Below, piece after piece: positions 11,725-22,365 of a DNA stretch of 64,000 nucleotides. Numbering within the stretch: position 1 is the first letter of the stretch; every line of letters starts with the position of its first letter. A program made the position numbers and the translations under genes. Location of the stretch: positions 124,001-188,000 of the forward strand of contig JARKIF010000062.1 of NCBI GenBank assembly GCA_029378245.1. Reading direction: 5' to 3'. The DNA is from Roridomyces roridus. Its lineage: Eukaryota; Basidiomycota; Agaricomycetes; Agaricales; Mycenaceae. The notes below the pieces were generated by a model. That model saw nothing but the letters and a program-made list of their open reading frames with translations, was not told the origin of the DNA and ran no database searches.

Positions 11725-12619
11725 ATGCTCAGTTTCGCGGCTATCGCTCTTGCGCTCTTCTCTCGCGCCCAGGCTCATTGTAAGCATCCAACGTTTTTTA
11801 CTCGAAACCACTGCTCACCCTACCAAAGACACATTCCCGTCCCTCATCGTGAATGGTGTGACCACCCCGGCGTGGACCAACGTCCGCCAGACCAACAACT
11901 ACAACAGCCAGGCACCCGTCCTCGACGTCACCAGCGCCGATTTCCGGTGCTACGACTCGGCCACCGCCGGCACAGCCAGCACCATCGCCGTCGCTGCAGG
12001 CTCTACGCTCGGCATCGTCTGCGACCAGACCATCTACCACCCCGGCGTCATCAACGTCTATATGGCCAAAGCACCCACCGGGAACGTCAGCACATTTACC
12101 GGCGACGGCGCTGTCTGGTTCAAGGTCTACCAGATTACCGCCCAAACCAACGGTGGCTCTTCCATCACCTTCCCCGCTCAGAGTGCGTGACAAGTACTCG
12201 CAATCGAGAACCCAATGCTGATTACACGATGCAGACCTCCCGAGCGTCAGCTTCACGCTCCCAAAGTCCCTCCCGACTGGCCAATACGTGAGTAGCTTCC
12301 GTTGCTCTGCTCCCTCGCTCTAAATGTCGTACAGCTCGTCCGGATGGAGGCCCTCGCTCTGCATGCTGCAGCAACCTTCCAAGGCGGTACGTATTCTATG
12401 CCCTTCTTCCACTATGGACCAAACTAAGACGATATCATAGCCCAATGGTACATCTCCTGCGGCCAGATCAGCGTCACTGGCGGTGGCAGCGGCACTCCTG
12501 GCCCGCTCGTGTCCATTCCCGGAGTGTACACTGGCAACGAACCCGGCATCCTGCTCAACATCTACTACCCCATCCCGGCCACTTACACTCAGCCTGGGCC
12601 GGCCGTCTGGTCAGGATGA
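11725..12619 (+). CDS. AA9 lytic polysaccharide monooxygenase
   Basis: Secreted copper enzyme that oxidatively cleaves cellulose or related glucans. The signal peptide is [17 protein letters not shown]; splicing at 11777 (GTAAGC) joins CATT to ACACATTCC, so the mature protein begins His-Tyr-Thr-Phe-Pro, giving the required N-terminal His of the histidine brace. The second brace His is in [14 protein letters not shown] and the axial Tyr in [11 protein letters not shown], with its preceding Gln. Cysteines in DFRCYD, GIVCDQ and YISCGQ match family positions. Introns also occur near 12182-12232, 12289-12335 and 12387-12440. The protein ends directly after the catalytic domain, with no CBM1 or anchor, about 230 residues. 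Confidence 0.93.
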
Positions 12620-12694
12620 ATGCACACTTAGCACGGTACCATGTAATATAGACCAAGACCCAATGAAATCTATTCCAAGCATCGCTCATTACAT

Positions 12695-13940
12695 TCAGCA
12701 ACCCCGATAAAGCCGGAGCTGGTCCTTGATTCTAGCAATCTGACTCTTGGTGAACTCGGTCATGCACGCGTCGGTGGAATAATCCATGTAATTGTCTGCG
12801 TCGAATCTGAGCAAAGTCATGGAGTAAAGCAGACTGCCGAACGTACGGATCGGGTCGTCGGTGGACAGTTTGCCGCACGTCTTCCTGCCACTCGGGCACC
12901 CTGATGCACCGGAAGCCTCAGCCGGCGTGTCGCCGACGTAGTCTCCTTGGCCGGTGCAGCCACCCTGGGGTTTCATTGTGTCAGCAAGGGCTCAGATGCA
13001 GGCGAGATAATCATTACCTGGAACGTATGGTACAGCCCGGACCAGTGACCGATTTCGTGCACAGCCGTCTAAACAACGTTTATTGAGATCGACATCGAAG
13101 CGAGAGAAGACACGTACCATTCCGCCATTGTATGGACGGCTTGTGCCTCCGGGAACAGTGTCATAGCGGAGTACCTGCGAGAAGATGAGTCTTCAACCGG
13201 GCCTAAGGATGCGCGACGCACAACGCCATCGTCGTGCGGTCTCTCCTTGTAGTCCACCGGAAAGGTAGCGTAGCCAAGCAAGCCCGTGTCGTCAGGAGAG
13301 GTGAACCTATCATTATGTGAACAAGGCAACTCACGCCAGACGGGCCAGATGCACATACCCAACAGAATAGATATTCAGGTCTCTCACCCCGCCCTTCTTC
13401 AACTTGGTCTTCATCGCCGTCTGCTGCTCTGAACCTGGCACGGCGTTGGCGAACCAGTCGTTGGTGTTCCGCGAGGTACCGGCGAGCTTCCACTGGAGAC
13501 CGGAGCCTTCGAAAGCCTTGTTGAGGACCTTGATCTGAGACGTGACGAGTCTGGCATATCGCCTGCGCCGGCGTCTGAGTTGATGACGTGCCAGTAGACC
13601 TATGGAGGGATGAGATTAAGTGGCGGGGTCCATGGCGTGGAAGAGACTCACATTGATCGTCTTGGTCGCGCCAGTCCCAGCGGTCGACTCTGCGTCATCG
13701 TCATCTTGCGCTGGTGCGGCAAGTAGCCAAGCCCTGAAGTCTTCTTCCATGGCGAGGACTTCTGTCACGTTCTTGACGGTTCCACATCGGCTAAGGACGA
13801 GTTAGAAGGAGAAACAGTGCAGCTAGGAAAACTTGCCCTGTGACGGCGCTTGTATCAGGAACTTGGAACAAATTCTGAAGCGGGCCCGCAGAGACTGAGC
13901 ACAGGCCGAGGAGGAGGCTTAGAGATGCAGAGTAGAGCAT
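12695..13940 (-). CDS. Secreted M43 (pappalysin-type) zinc metalloprotease, apparent frameshift
   Basis: Extracellular metalloprotease of the MEP1-like M43B group. The signal peptide MLYSASLSLLLGLCSVSA starts at 13940. After introns the pro-region gives TKTINVYWHVINSD, then QIKVLNKAFEGSGLQW, NIYSVGFTSPDDTGLLGYA, VLRYDTVPGG, and the zinc site TAVHEIGHWSGLYHTFQ (HExxHxxGxxH). GGCTGQGDYVGDTP and, after a splice, DPIHNYMDYSTDACMTEFT (with the Met turn) complete the domain. Intron 1 fits only a GC-AG donor (AGG/GCAAGT). Between HVINSDAGAGDMPDS and VTSQIKVLN one base appears to be missing near 13546-13547, which breaks the frame. The rest is intact, so this is either a young pseudogene or a consensus error. 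Confidence 0.8.
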
Positions 13941-14204
13941 TTGAGATTGAGATGTGGGGTAGTATGTGGAGGTTTAGAGAGAAAGGGTTAGACAGCAGTC
14001 AGCCACCCGATCGTGTTTTTCGTCGACGCATTGGAATAGAGGCGAGCGAGACATATTTGACCACTTGAGCGCGTTGAGGAAAAAGTTGTGTCACTTCGGC
14101 CCGGGCGCTTGCCGGCGGTGATCTCACGGCGATCTCCTCTTTCTTCAGGCTCTTTCTTCAACACGACTGTGGGATCGCCTGGAAGCTTGCTCTCTACCTC
14201 CACC

Positions 14205-14772
14205 ATGTCTGCACCCATCTCTGACCCACCCCGCGACCCCGATGCCATCCTGGCCGTCGAACAATCCCTTGTCTTCACTACTTTCACCGCCGACACGGCC
14301 TGGGAGCTGGGCAACGCCATCCGCTCGCGTCTCCTCTCGGACTTCCCTGGCACACCCTCCGTAGTCAATATCACGCTTGCGAACAGGTAAATAGCCCAGC
14401 AGGCTTCGTGTCAAGTCTGTAATGTTCTGCAGTGACCAGCTGCTCTTCCACACCGCGACGCGTCCGGGAACGCACCCGGACAACGACCAGTGGGTTGCGC
14501 GTAAACGCCGCACCGTACTCCGCTGGGGTTGCTCCTCGTGGTACATGCATAACAAGAACCAGGGCGGAAACGAAGCCTTTTTTGCCGCAAAGTATGCGCT
14601 TGGCGACGCCGCGGGCCAATACGCCATTCACGGGGGTGGGTTCCCAGTGAGAGTCAAGGGTGTCGAGAGCGTTGTGGGCGTGATTGTGGTCAGTGGGCTG
14701 AAGCAGGAGTGGGACCACCAGGTCATCGTCGAGACGGTGGAGAAGTATTTGAAGGATCAAGGAAGTCGTTGA
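14205..14772 (+). CDS. UPF0303 / haem-degrading-domain protein (YBR137W-like)
   Basis: Small cytosolic protein of the HbpS/GlcG-like family to which yeast YBR137W belongs; its biochemical role is not firmly known. It has FTADTAWELGNAIRSRL at the N-terminus, then VVNITLAN and, after an intron near 14388-14432 (GTAAAT to CTGCAG), SDQLLFHTATRPGT, VARKRRTVLRWG, and the typical C-terminal YAIHGGGFPVRVKG with VGVIVVSGLKQEWDHQVIVE. The length of about 175 residues is usual for the family. It is flanked by minus-strand genes on both sides. Confidence 0.82.
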
Positions 14773-14936
14773 AGGGTCGGTCAAGCTTGAAGATTCAAAA
14801 CGTGTGCGATTTCCAGCATCTAGTGTACATGTACGAGTTACATTTCTTTCCAAGCAGCCTCTGGTCTATATTTCTATGCCATTTTGATGAACTAGCGCCC
14901 ACAAGTGGCACAGAGACTGCAACGTACCTTTCAAAC

Positions 14937-15267
14937 TCATTCGTCTTGCGAAGACCGCGTCCTTGAGCGCCTCCGAGTCGAATGCGCGCCCTCAGGTTGC
15001 CTCGACGCGTCGATGGAACGCGTGTTCGCGTCACTAGCCCCTTGATTCAACCAGCGTGTAAACGCCTCAATATCGAGCCAGTCGGCCGCATTATCCAAAG
15101 TGTAGTTCCCTGGGGTTGTTGCCTCTGCTGGATAAGTCTTCGGACAGTGATTAGCCTCGCGACATGGGTACTTTCAACTCGGAAACACGTACTTGTTCGA
15201 TATACGCAGCGAGACGCGTTTCCCCAGCCGCCATAATGATCATATCAACGAGAGCCGCGTTGCTCAT
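14937..15267 (-). CDS. Small hypothetical protein
   Basis: About 90 residues, family not recognised. Exon 1 encodes MSNAALVDMIIMAAGETRL and ends AAYIEQ at a GTACGTG donor near 15193. Exon 2 continues TYPAEATTPGNYTLDNAADW with WLDIEAFTRWLNQ and ends in a basic Ser/Arg tail (RRRSRTRSSQDE). An upstream in-frame ATG at 15396 would add about 43 residues with low coding character. No signal peptide or membrane segment. Support comes from one clean intron and amphipathic, coding-like composition only. Confidence 0.5.
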
Positions 15268-15515
15268 TCTTTCTTGTGGATGCGAGGATGTGGTTAGAGA
15301 AGAGTTGAGTGGGGTGGCAGAAAGCAAATTTGAACAAGCAGATTCCGGATTTCGTGATGGCAAAACGCGCCCAACAATGGACGACCCATGATTCACACGC
15401 GCTTATACAAAAGAGACAATTAGGGCGGAAGACGCCACCAATGGTCCAAACTAAATTTCGCAGCTTCCATAAGACAGATCTGAGATAGGGGTCCATCATG
15501 CCACGGGAGCTTTTT

Positions 15516-16470
15516 CTACTCGAAAGTGGACAACAGATCCTGCACAAACATCGCCGTCCTCTCTGGCCCATCCACTTCAACAGCCTCAACCCGCTCACAA
15601 CGAAACATCTCGTAGTCGTTGCCCCCGGGTTGGAACTTGTCTCCCAAGTACACAATACGCTCAAAGTCGGTCAGATATCGCAGCGAGTAGGTCTTGTCCC
15701 AGCCTTTCGGGAACATATCAAACGACGTGCGTCCACCGATTGCACAGACCAAGTTGTATGTCGGAAACTGCGTCTTCAAAGCTGCAATCATGGTTTGCCG
15801 GACATGGTGGATTCGATCGTATTCTTCGAAACGGGCTTGCTCCTCGGAGCTTTCATTCGCGTGGGTATGGTAGCGGGGAAAGGGGAAGGGGAGGGGGGCG
15901 TACGTTGTGTCATGCCCTTGTGGACATATGTTGATCAACCCATCTCGGAATTCGACAAAGGTTCCTCTGGACCCAGGGTGAGAAAGCGCACGTAGCTGAA
16001 AGACAACACACCTCTTGATAGGAATATCGAGGTCGGCAATGTAGTGCAGGATAAAGTTGACCAAAGTCTTGTATTTCTCTTCTCCGAGAAACTGGATGAA
16101 AGTCTCGTTCTGTCCGAGACGCTGACCGTCCCGAAAGGCGGTCAGCCCGCATTCTGAAAAGACAAAATCAAATTTGTCGAGGACTAAAGAAGCGGACCAT
16201 TAGCATCGTCCAGTTTCAGCAAAAGAACGTGGCGAACCGTCTTCGCCGAGTTGCCAGCAAATCTTGGACAGAGTCGAGCCGCCAATGACGCCAATGAAGC
16301 TGTGTTGACGAAGAAGTGAGAGGGAATGCAGCAGGTCTTGGCTTGCTTGCTGGAATGAAGGAGTCACGATACAAAACCTGGTGTGAAATGCAGTAACCCA
16401 CCCCGCGCGGAGGAGTGAGAGTCCCGTCGATATCAAATAATCTTATACAGGTCGTTGGTCGTAAAGACAT
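15516..16470 (-). CDS. Phosphomannomutase (PMM/SEC53 family), divergent active-site loop
   Basis: HAD-superfamily enzyme converting mannose-6-P to mannose-1-P for GDP-mannose supply. The nucleophile motif LFDIDGTLTPPRG starts near residue 10, then FIGVIGGSTLSK, KFDFVFSECGLTAFRDG, KRGTFVEFRDGLINI (both substrate-phosphate Arg regions), and the C-terminal GGRTSFDMFPKGWDKTYSL and YLGDKFQPGGNDYEMF. The intron between TYAPLP and SSEEQ is needed to give CPQGHDTTSEEQARFEEYD. At this place canonical PMMs have SPIGR; the Arg is replaced by His (codon at 15912-15914). Several short introns with GT/AG ends. It could be the sole PMM or a divergent paralogue; the window cannot tell. Confidence 0.88.
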
Positions 16471-16561
16471 GGATCTTCTGACATTCCAGTCTAGCCCGGC
16501 ACGTCTTCGATATCGGATGCAGAATAGTCGCAGATAGGCGTTCTCCAGTCCTGGGTCGACG

Positions 16562-19500
16562 ATGACTAGAGCGAAAGAGAAGAGCCTCCGGCTGACTGCT
16601 GCAGCTCTAGAGGTGCGACGTCAGTTGCCCGTTTTGGATTTGCTTGCCGATGGCCATAACAGTCGTTGGCCGGAGTCAGCCCCATTCCCCTCACCCCACT
16701 GGTGGTTGTCGGCAAGGCCATCCTTGAGGCGACTGAAGTACGCTCCTGTTGGCTTTCATAGCAGTTCATGATGGAGGATTGTGCAGAAAGCTCTTCAAAA
16801 CACGGACAATTGCCATAAACTCGCCATCCGCGTCGCAGAGCTTGTTACAGCCCTCATCAACGAGACCGCTGGAAGGCCAATTACACCGCAACTCCAATGG
16901 CAGATAGATGCCTTGTTGCGGTGTGTCTTCTCCCGCACCCGTATATGCCAGTGTTCATCGAGTCGCAGGACCTTGGAATCAATCCACGCTTTTATTCAAA
17001 AGCAGCAATCTCGGTCATTTGCGAAGCGTCTTTGGAGCTCAAACCCAGACAATGAACTCATACAAGACCTGAATGCTCAGCTGGATCAGGCCCTCGACGT
17101 CTTCAATGTATGATTTGTGACTTCCATCGTGTTCGCGACGTTCACGGCTGTGTGCATAGCTGAAAGCAAATATCATGGTTCGACAACAGCTCGAGACCAT
17201 TATAAAGGCTCTTGAGGATCCTGCGCCGGTACGGTTCCCTGTTGAAGCGTTGTCCATAAAAAGACTAACCTATCATGCAGCAGCACCATCCTCGCTCTTC
17301 CAGTTTCGGCTCTTCGAGGTATGCGATCTGCCTCCGCTCCTAAGTCGATCCCAATTTTTCTCCAGTGGTTTCTCCAAAATCTCCTCGGCCAGTTCACTAC
17401 CTTCCGAACCCAATATCTTCTTCGGGCGTGATGAGCTCAAGGAACAGCTCGTTAAAGTTCTCGTCGACTCGGAAGCTCCTTCCAGAGTAGCCATACTCGG
17501 ACCGGGTGGCGTCGGCAAAACGTCTCTGGCCCTGGTGGCATTGCATTCGAATGCGAGCAAGGAAACATTCGGTGACCGGCGTTATTTCGTTCGTTGTGAT
17601 GCCGCCAATACCTCGCAGCAGCTCCTTTCTGCTATTGCGGCTGAGCTCAATCTCGGAGGAAATGATCTCCTTGCTCAGATTGTCGAGAGTTTTCAACTCG
17701 AAGAACAGCGCGCATTGCTGATGCTCGACAATTTCGAGTCTCCCTGGGATACGCCAGACCGTCGACCGGTAGAAGAAGTTTTGAACCGGCTTGCTTCCAT
17801 CAAGAATGTGGTTCTCGTTGTCACTCTACGTGGCTCAGAGCGACCCGGCGGTCCCCAATGGACGCGCCCCTTCCTGCCCCCTCTGAAACCGCTCGACCCC
17901 ATATCCGCAAAGTTGATGTTCGAGGCGATATCAGATGCCCAGACGGACGATTCGGACGTCGGCCGCCTCCTTTCACACCTGGATAATCTCCCCCTCGCTA
18001 TCAACCTTATGGCAACCCTAGCTCAATATGAGAGCCCTTCGGTTCTCTTGGAGCGCTGGGACTCGGAGCACACGCAAATGCTCACCACAGATGGCGAGGA
18101 TCGGTTGGGTAGCTTGGAAACATCCATCAACGTCTCCCTAGAAGCTTCGCGAATGCGACAAGATCCACAGGCCAAGACGTTGTTGGGCATAATGGCATAC
18201 CTCCCCGATGGCGTCTCAAGCTTGAAGCATCTGCAAGGTCTCGCACCTTCGCTTACCCAAGTCGGGCGCGCTGCGTCGACTTTGAAGCAAGTCGCTCTCG
18301 CCTTTTCTGACGAAAGATGCCACCTTGCCGTCCTCGCGCCGATTCGTAGCTTCATTCAAGCCCGGCACCCTCCACCCCGTGCTTGTCTTTTGGATGTACG
18401 CAAGTACTATGGCGAGCTTGCAACAGTCGCTGCCGGGCTGGAAGCCGGCGCCGACGGCTTGGCGGCTCTACGATTGCTCATGCCAGAGGTGGGCAACATG
18501 CAGGCCACGCTCAATGATGCGCTTTCCGAGGAAGAGTCTATTCCGACGGAGGAAATGATTCAAGCTGCCGTCAACTCGACGGATCTCTTCCGATATTCGG
18601 GACTTGGCGATGCGACCACTTTGGAGAACGCAGCGGCGGCGGCGCGGCGCCTCGGTAACACTTCCCTTGAGGCCAGGTGTTTGCAGCATTTGGGCCAGTT
18701 GTTTTACAGCCGTTCGGATCCCACGGCGGCTCTCCTTACCTTTACGAATGCTATGCAGCTCTATGAGGGGCTGGGAGACAAGTCTGGCCATGGTCGGTGT
18801 TTGATGATGCTTGGGATGTTGGATAGCGGCACGGGTCAATACCAGGAATCTGCCAGCAAAATTCTTCGGGCACAGGAGCTCTTCAAGGAAGGCGGCGATG
18901 AGCTGGGTCTGGTGAATAATGAACAACTGTTTCTAGTCCGATCTGACTGTCTCTTAGGCTGATTGTTACTTGCGTTTTGCCCAAGCTGCAGCATGGGACC
19001 ATGACTACGATGTTGCCCAGACCAATGTTGAGAAGGCGCTCGAGATTTATACATCTCACTCGCACCTTCGTGCTCAAGCGCGATGCCGTTGGTTGATCGG
19101 CTTCATCCTATTTGACTCGCGCAAGGACCTCACCCAGGCAGAGGCAGAGCTGAAACACGCGGCCCAGACATATCACGACGTAGGCGACCCCACCGGCGAA
19201 GGCAATTGCCAGCGTATCCTCGGCAAACTTTATTTCGCGCACCATCAACTGGGCGCCGCGGAGGACTGCCTCGCCAAGGCTATTGACAACTACCAGCGCG
19301 TCAAGTGGAAGTTTGGGTTAGCTGACTGTCAAGAAGCCCTGGGAGACGTTCACCAGGCACAATATGCCGACGAGGCAGCGCGCGTTGCCTTTCATGAAGC
19401 CTTGCAGATTTTTCGCGAGCTGAACAATCGGCGACAACAAGCCTATTGTCTCGGTCGGCTATTCGACGTTGCGCTCGGCATGCAGGACTTTGTCGAGGCT

Positions 19501-19932
19501 CAGGCACTTTGTGACGAACTTGGGGAGATGGCCAAGGGAAATGACGATAGAGCGCGGCATGCATGTGTTGCAGCACGGTTGGCTTTGGCCACCGGGAAAA
19601 CGAATGTGGATGGTTCTCTCCAAGATGCTCTCGCTACTCTTCCTAATGATGCGGTGTTTCGAAAAGATCGTGCGCTCTGTTTGGAGACACTCGGGGATGC
19701 TTTGAGCCAACGTGATGCCGAGGCGGGTCTTGTGCGGTTCACCGAGGCCAAGGACTTGTACGGCGAAGCGAACGATATGCGGAGTGTGGGCCGGGTGTTA
19801 CTGAAAATGTGCAGGATGCCCGAGACTACCGTGCAAATACGCCGGGAACGTGCGAGCGCGGCTTTGGAGGCTTTCCAGGCTGCTCACGATGAAAAGGGCT
19901 GCGCGGAATGCCGGTCTCTGCTCGAAGAATGA
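16562..19932 (+). CDS. NLR-like STAND NTPase with MLKL-like helical N-terminus and TPR array
   Basis: About 1000 residues. N-terminal 150 residues, over five short exons, are a helical bundle (SLAGVSPIPLTPLVVVGKA, ALQNTDNCHKLAIRVAEL, IHAFIQKQQSRSFAKRLW, QLDQALDVFNLKANI) resembling the MLKL-NTD/HeLo-like bundle often found on basidiomycete NLRs. An NB-ARC-type domain follows: IFFGRDEL, P-loop AILGPGGVGKTSLAL (near residue 215), Walker B ALLMLDNFESPWD, VVTLRGSERPGG, and NLPLAINLMA. The C-terminal 500 residues are TPRs (EARCLQHLGQLFYSRSDPTA, ECAEALGD-like units). An intron at 18919-18963 joins DELGL to ADCYLRF. Such proteins sense a ligand and trigger oligomerisation and, where the bundle is lytic, cell death in other fungi; that role here is inference. 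The start at 16562 gives MTRAKEKSLRL. Confidence 0.86.
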
Positions 19933-20358
19933 AATTTGGAAATGTATATTCTAAAGTCTGTATTACCGTGCTTTGTACTACCAGAAATGTGTGTCCGGCT
20001 CTTAATGATGGACCATCAATCATCAGATCGATCAGACTCGATCCATGCTGAGCTAACCCTCAGCGAGAACCGTCTCGACTATGGCTACTTATTCCTTCAA
20101 GTTCACTACGCAGTTCAACTGGGATCTGACCCTTCGTTTGAATCGTTTCCAAATCTCCTGCTTCGTCTCGGCCGTTCGTCGCTCCCGTCTCTGTCGCCGG
20201 TCTTTGTCAACCAGCAAGGTACTCGGACAACCAGAATCGACGTGCCAGCACTCCGTGAAGAATGAATGGCACATCTCCTAGCTCGCTCCTTCGGCTCCCT
20301 TGCTTCGTGGGCGTATAAATGCCCGCGCACCAGTTCTGTATCTACTACCCAGTCCTAA
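19933..20358. other. Spacer between NLR-like gene and EthD array
   Basis: 426 nt. A TATAAAT at 20314-20320 lies 45 nt before the first EthD start. Nothing else is supported. Confidence 0.4.
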
Positions 20359-20848
20359 ATGCCAGTAACGAACCGCACCGACCGCGTACGCCTTGCCATC
20401 TTGCTCAAGCGCAAATCTGGCCTCAGCAAGGAAGAGTTCGACAGCTATTGGGCTGACGTGCATGGCCCTATGTTTACCTCGATGGAGATTTCAAAAGATG
20501 TCGTCAAGTACGAGCAGGTACTAGTTCGAACACCCATGTCATTCGTTTCACTGAATTGCTGCAGACACGGCCCAATCAAGATATGGTCGACTTTCTCCGA
20601 GCGACAGGCTTCTCTGTTCCTGAGTACGACGGCATGGTTGTCGTTGAATTCGAGAGTCACGCCGCAATGGCAGAGGCAAGTTGCCCAAACTCGAGTCGTT
20701 TCCTGGCTTTAACTTGCGGAAATAGATGTTTCAAGCCGACGAGTTCAAGAGTCTCTCCGTAACGGATGCAGACAACTTCGTTGACAGGGACGACATGCAG
20801 TTCATTCCCCTGGATATAATGACAGTCATGGATGAACAGGACAGATAA
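20359..20848 (+). CDS. EthD-domain protein, array copy 1 (most diverged)
   Basis: Small protein of about 130 residues with a dimeric alpha/beta-barrel (ferredoxin-like) EthD fold; no catalytic role can be assigned. Exon 1: RTDRVRLAILLKRKSGLSKE, then YWADVHGPMFTSMEI and KYEQ. Exon 2: EYDGMVVVEFESHAAMAE. Exon 3: FQADEFKSL, then MQFIPLDIMTVMDEQDR. Intron 1 is GTACTA to CTGCAG; intron 2 needs a GC donor (GAG/GCAAGT) to keep frame. The conserved HGP after YWADV corresponds to the signature of the family. It is the outlier of the five copies and shares only weak promoter similarity with them. Confidence 0.82.
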
Positions 20849-21067
20849 TAGATAGAACCCGCGGGGCCTGTTGTATACATTCAATTTCCCAAGCAGTTCA
20901 ATTGGTCGAAGCATCCGTAGCATACACTCTGACGTCTTGTGTATGTAGTGCGGGCCCCGGCCGTTCCGATGCGGGACCTTGTGCCGGTCAATCCTATCCT
21001 ATCCTATCCGGCTGTCAAGCCCGGGAATATAAAGCCTCCAATCTCGTGCCAATGCACTAGTTTCCCA

Positions 21068-21560
21068 ATGGCGTCCACAACGATCCGCACCGACCGCGTT
21101 CGCCTCGCACTCCTACTGAACCGCAAAACTGGTACTACCGTCGAGGAATTCCGTCGCTACTGGGCTGAGGTGCACGGTCCGCTGATCGCCTCCATTGAGA
21201 TTGTCAAGAAAAATCTCCTCAAGTACGAGCAGGTATGACTGAACCGTAGCTGGTCGAACGTAACATGATGATTCGAAGGCATACCCCAACGCAGAGCTTC
21301 AGGCCGCACTCAAGGCGGGAGGCGCTAACGTCCCCGATCTTGACTGGGACGGCATGGCCATTTTGGAGGCCGAAAGTTACGCAAAGATAGTCGAGGCAGG
21401 TCACATACCTCTCGATTGCCAGTTCCGTACTGACGTCGACGCGCGGAGATAGACAATGCAAAACGAGGAGTTCAAGAACTTGGGGATGGCCGATGTGGAC
21501 AAATTCGTGTCAGAAATGCGGCTCATCCCCCTGGATTTGCTAACGGTGGTGGACAAGTAA
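21068..21560 (+). CDS. EthD-domain protein, array copy 2
   Basis: Second tandem copy. MASTTIRTDRVRLALLLNRK, then YWAEVHGPLIASIEIVKKN in exon 1; exon 2 AYPNAELQAALKAGGANV with LDWDGMAILEAESYAKIVE; exon 3 TMQNEEFKNLGMADVDKF and RLIPLDLLTVVDK. Frame between exons 2 and 3 requires GAG/GCAGGT as a GC-AG donor. ATATAAA at 21028-21033 is only about 35-40 nt upstream of the ATG. A decayed fragment of the LYR-gene tail follows (21600-21722). Confidence 0.85.
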
Positions 21561-21877
21561 AGAGTAGTGAATCCAAGTCAAGTGTATAATAACCCGTTTA
21601 TCTGAAAGCAGTGTCAATATCCACCAGGCGACTCGGTGCTTACCGTGCAACCCGCATTCTTTCCAGTGCACTTTCTCCGTCGCCTTGAGCCTCCTTGAGC
21701 CGACGCAGTTGTTCTCTTTGGAAATTTGATGACCTAACCCATGATCCCTACGTTCCCAGGTTCGTTCAACTTCCAGCGCTGTCAACGAACGCTATAACTG
21801 TGCGTGGACGAAGCTCACGTCACCTCGTGTCAAGCTGGGGGATATAAAGGCCTCGCTCTCGTGTGCAAGCGCTCGAA
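21561..21877. pseudogene. Spacer with decayed copy of the LYR-gene 3' end (relic 1)
   Basis: Bases 21600-21722 resemble, on the minus strand, the last exon of the LYR-motif gene at 24285 (same CTGAAAG..GTCAATA lead-in, GCTTACCG donor-like site, CTTGAGCC..CGCAGTTG core), now with frameshifts. The rest holds the promoter of copy 3, with a CGTCACC at 21818-21824 and TATAAA at 21843-21848. Confidence 0.6.
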
Positions 21878-22365
21878 ATGGATTCCACCACAATCCGTAC
21901 CGACCGCGTCCGCCTCGCAATCCTGCTGATCCGTAAAACAGGCACGACCGTGGAACAATTCCGTCGCCACTGGGCTGAGAGCCACGGTCCCCTGATCGGC
22001 TCCATTGAGATTGTGAAGAAAAACATCCTCAAGTATGAGCAGGTATGACTGAACCGTGGCTGATCGAACTAGTCCGATGATTTGCAGGCATACCCGAACG
22101 AGGAATTGATGGCCGCACTCAAGGCGGGAGGTGCCAACGTCCCCGGGCTTGATTGGGACGGCATGGTCATTTTCGAAGCCGAGAGTTACGCAAAGATAAT
22201 CGAGGCAGGTCTTGCCCTGGCTCGCCAGTTCGTAGTGACACATCGATATAGACGCTGGAAAACGACGAGTTCAAGAAAATTGCGGTAGCTGATGCGGACA
22301 AGTTCCTGAATACCCCAGAAATGCGGTACATCCCCTTGGATTTGATTACGGTGGTGGATAAGTGA
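21878..22365 (+). CDS. EthD-domain protein, array copy 3
   Basis: Third tandem copy, intact. MDSTTIRTDRVRLAILLIRK, HWAESHGPLIGSIEIVKKN; exon 2 AYPNEELMAALKAGGANV, GLDWDGMVIFEAESYAKIIE; exon 3 TLENDEFKKIAVADADKF, MRYIPLDLITVVDK. Intron 1 GTATGA to TTGCAG; intron 2 GC-AG (GAG/GCAGGT to ATATAG). A GT four bases into that donor would change frame and truncate the protein. Confidence 0.86.
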
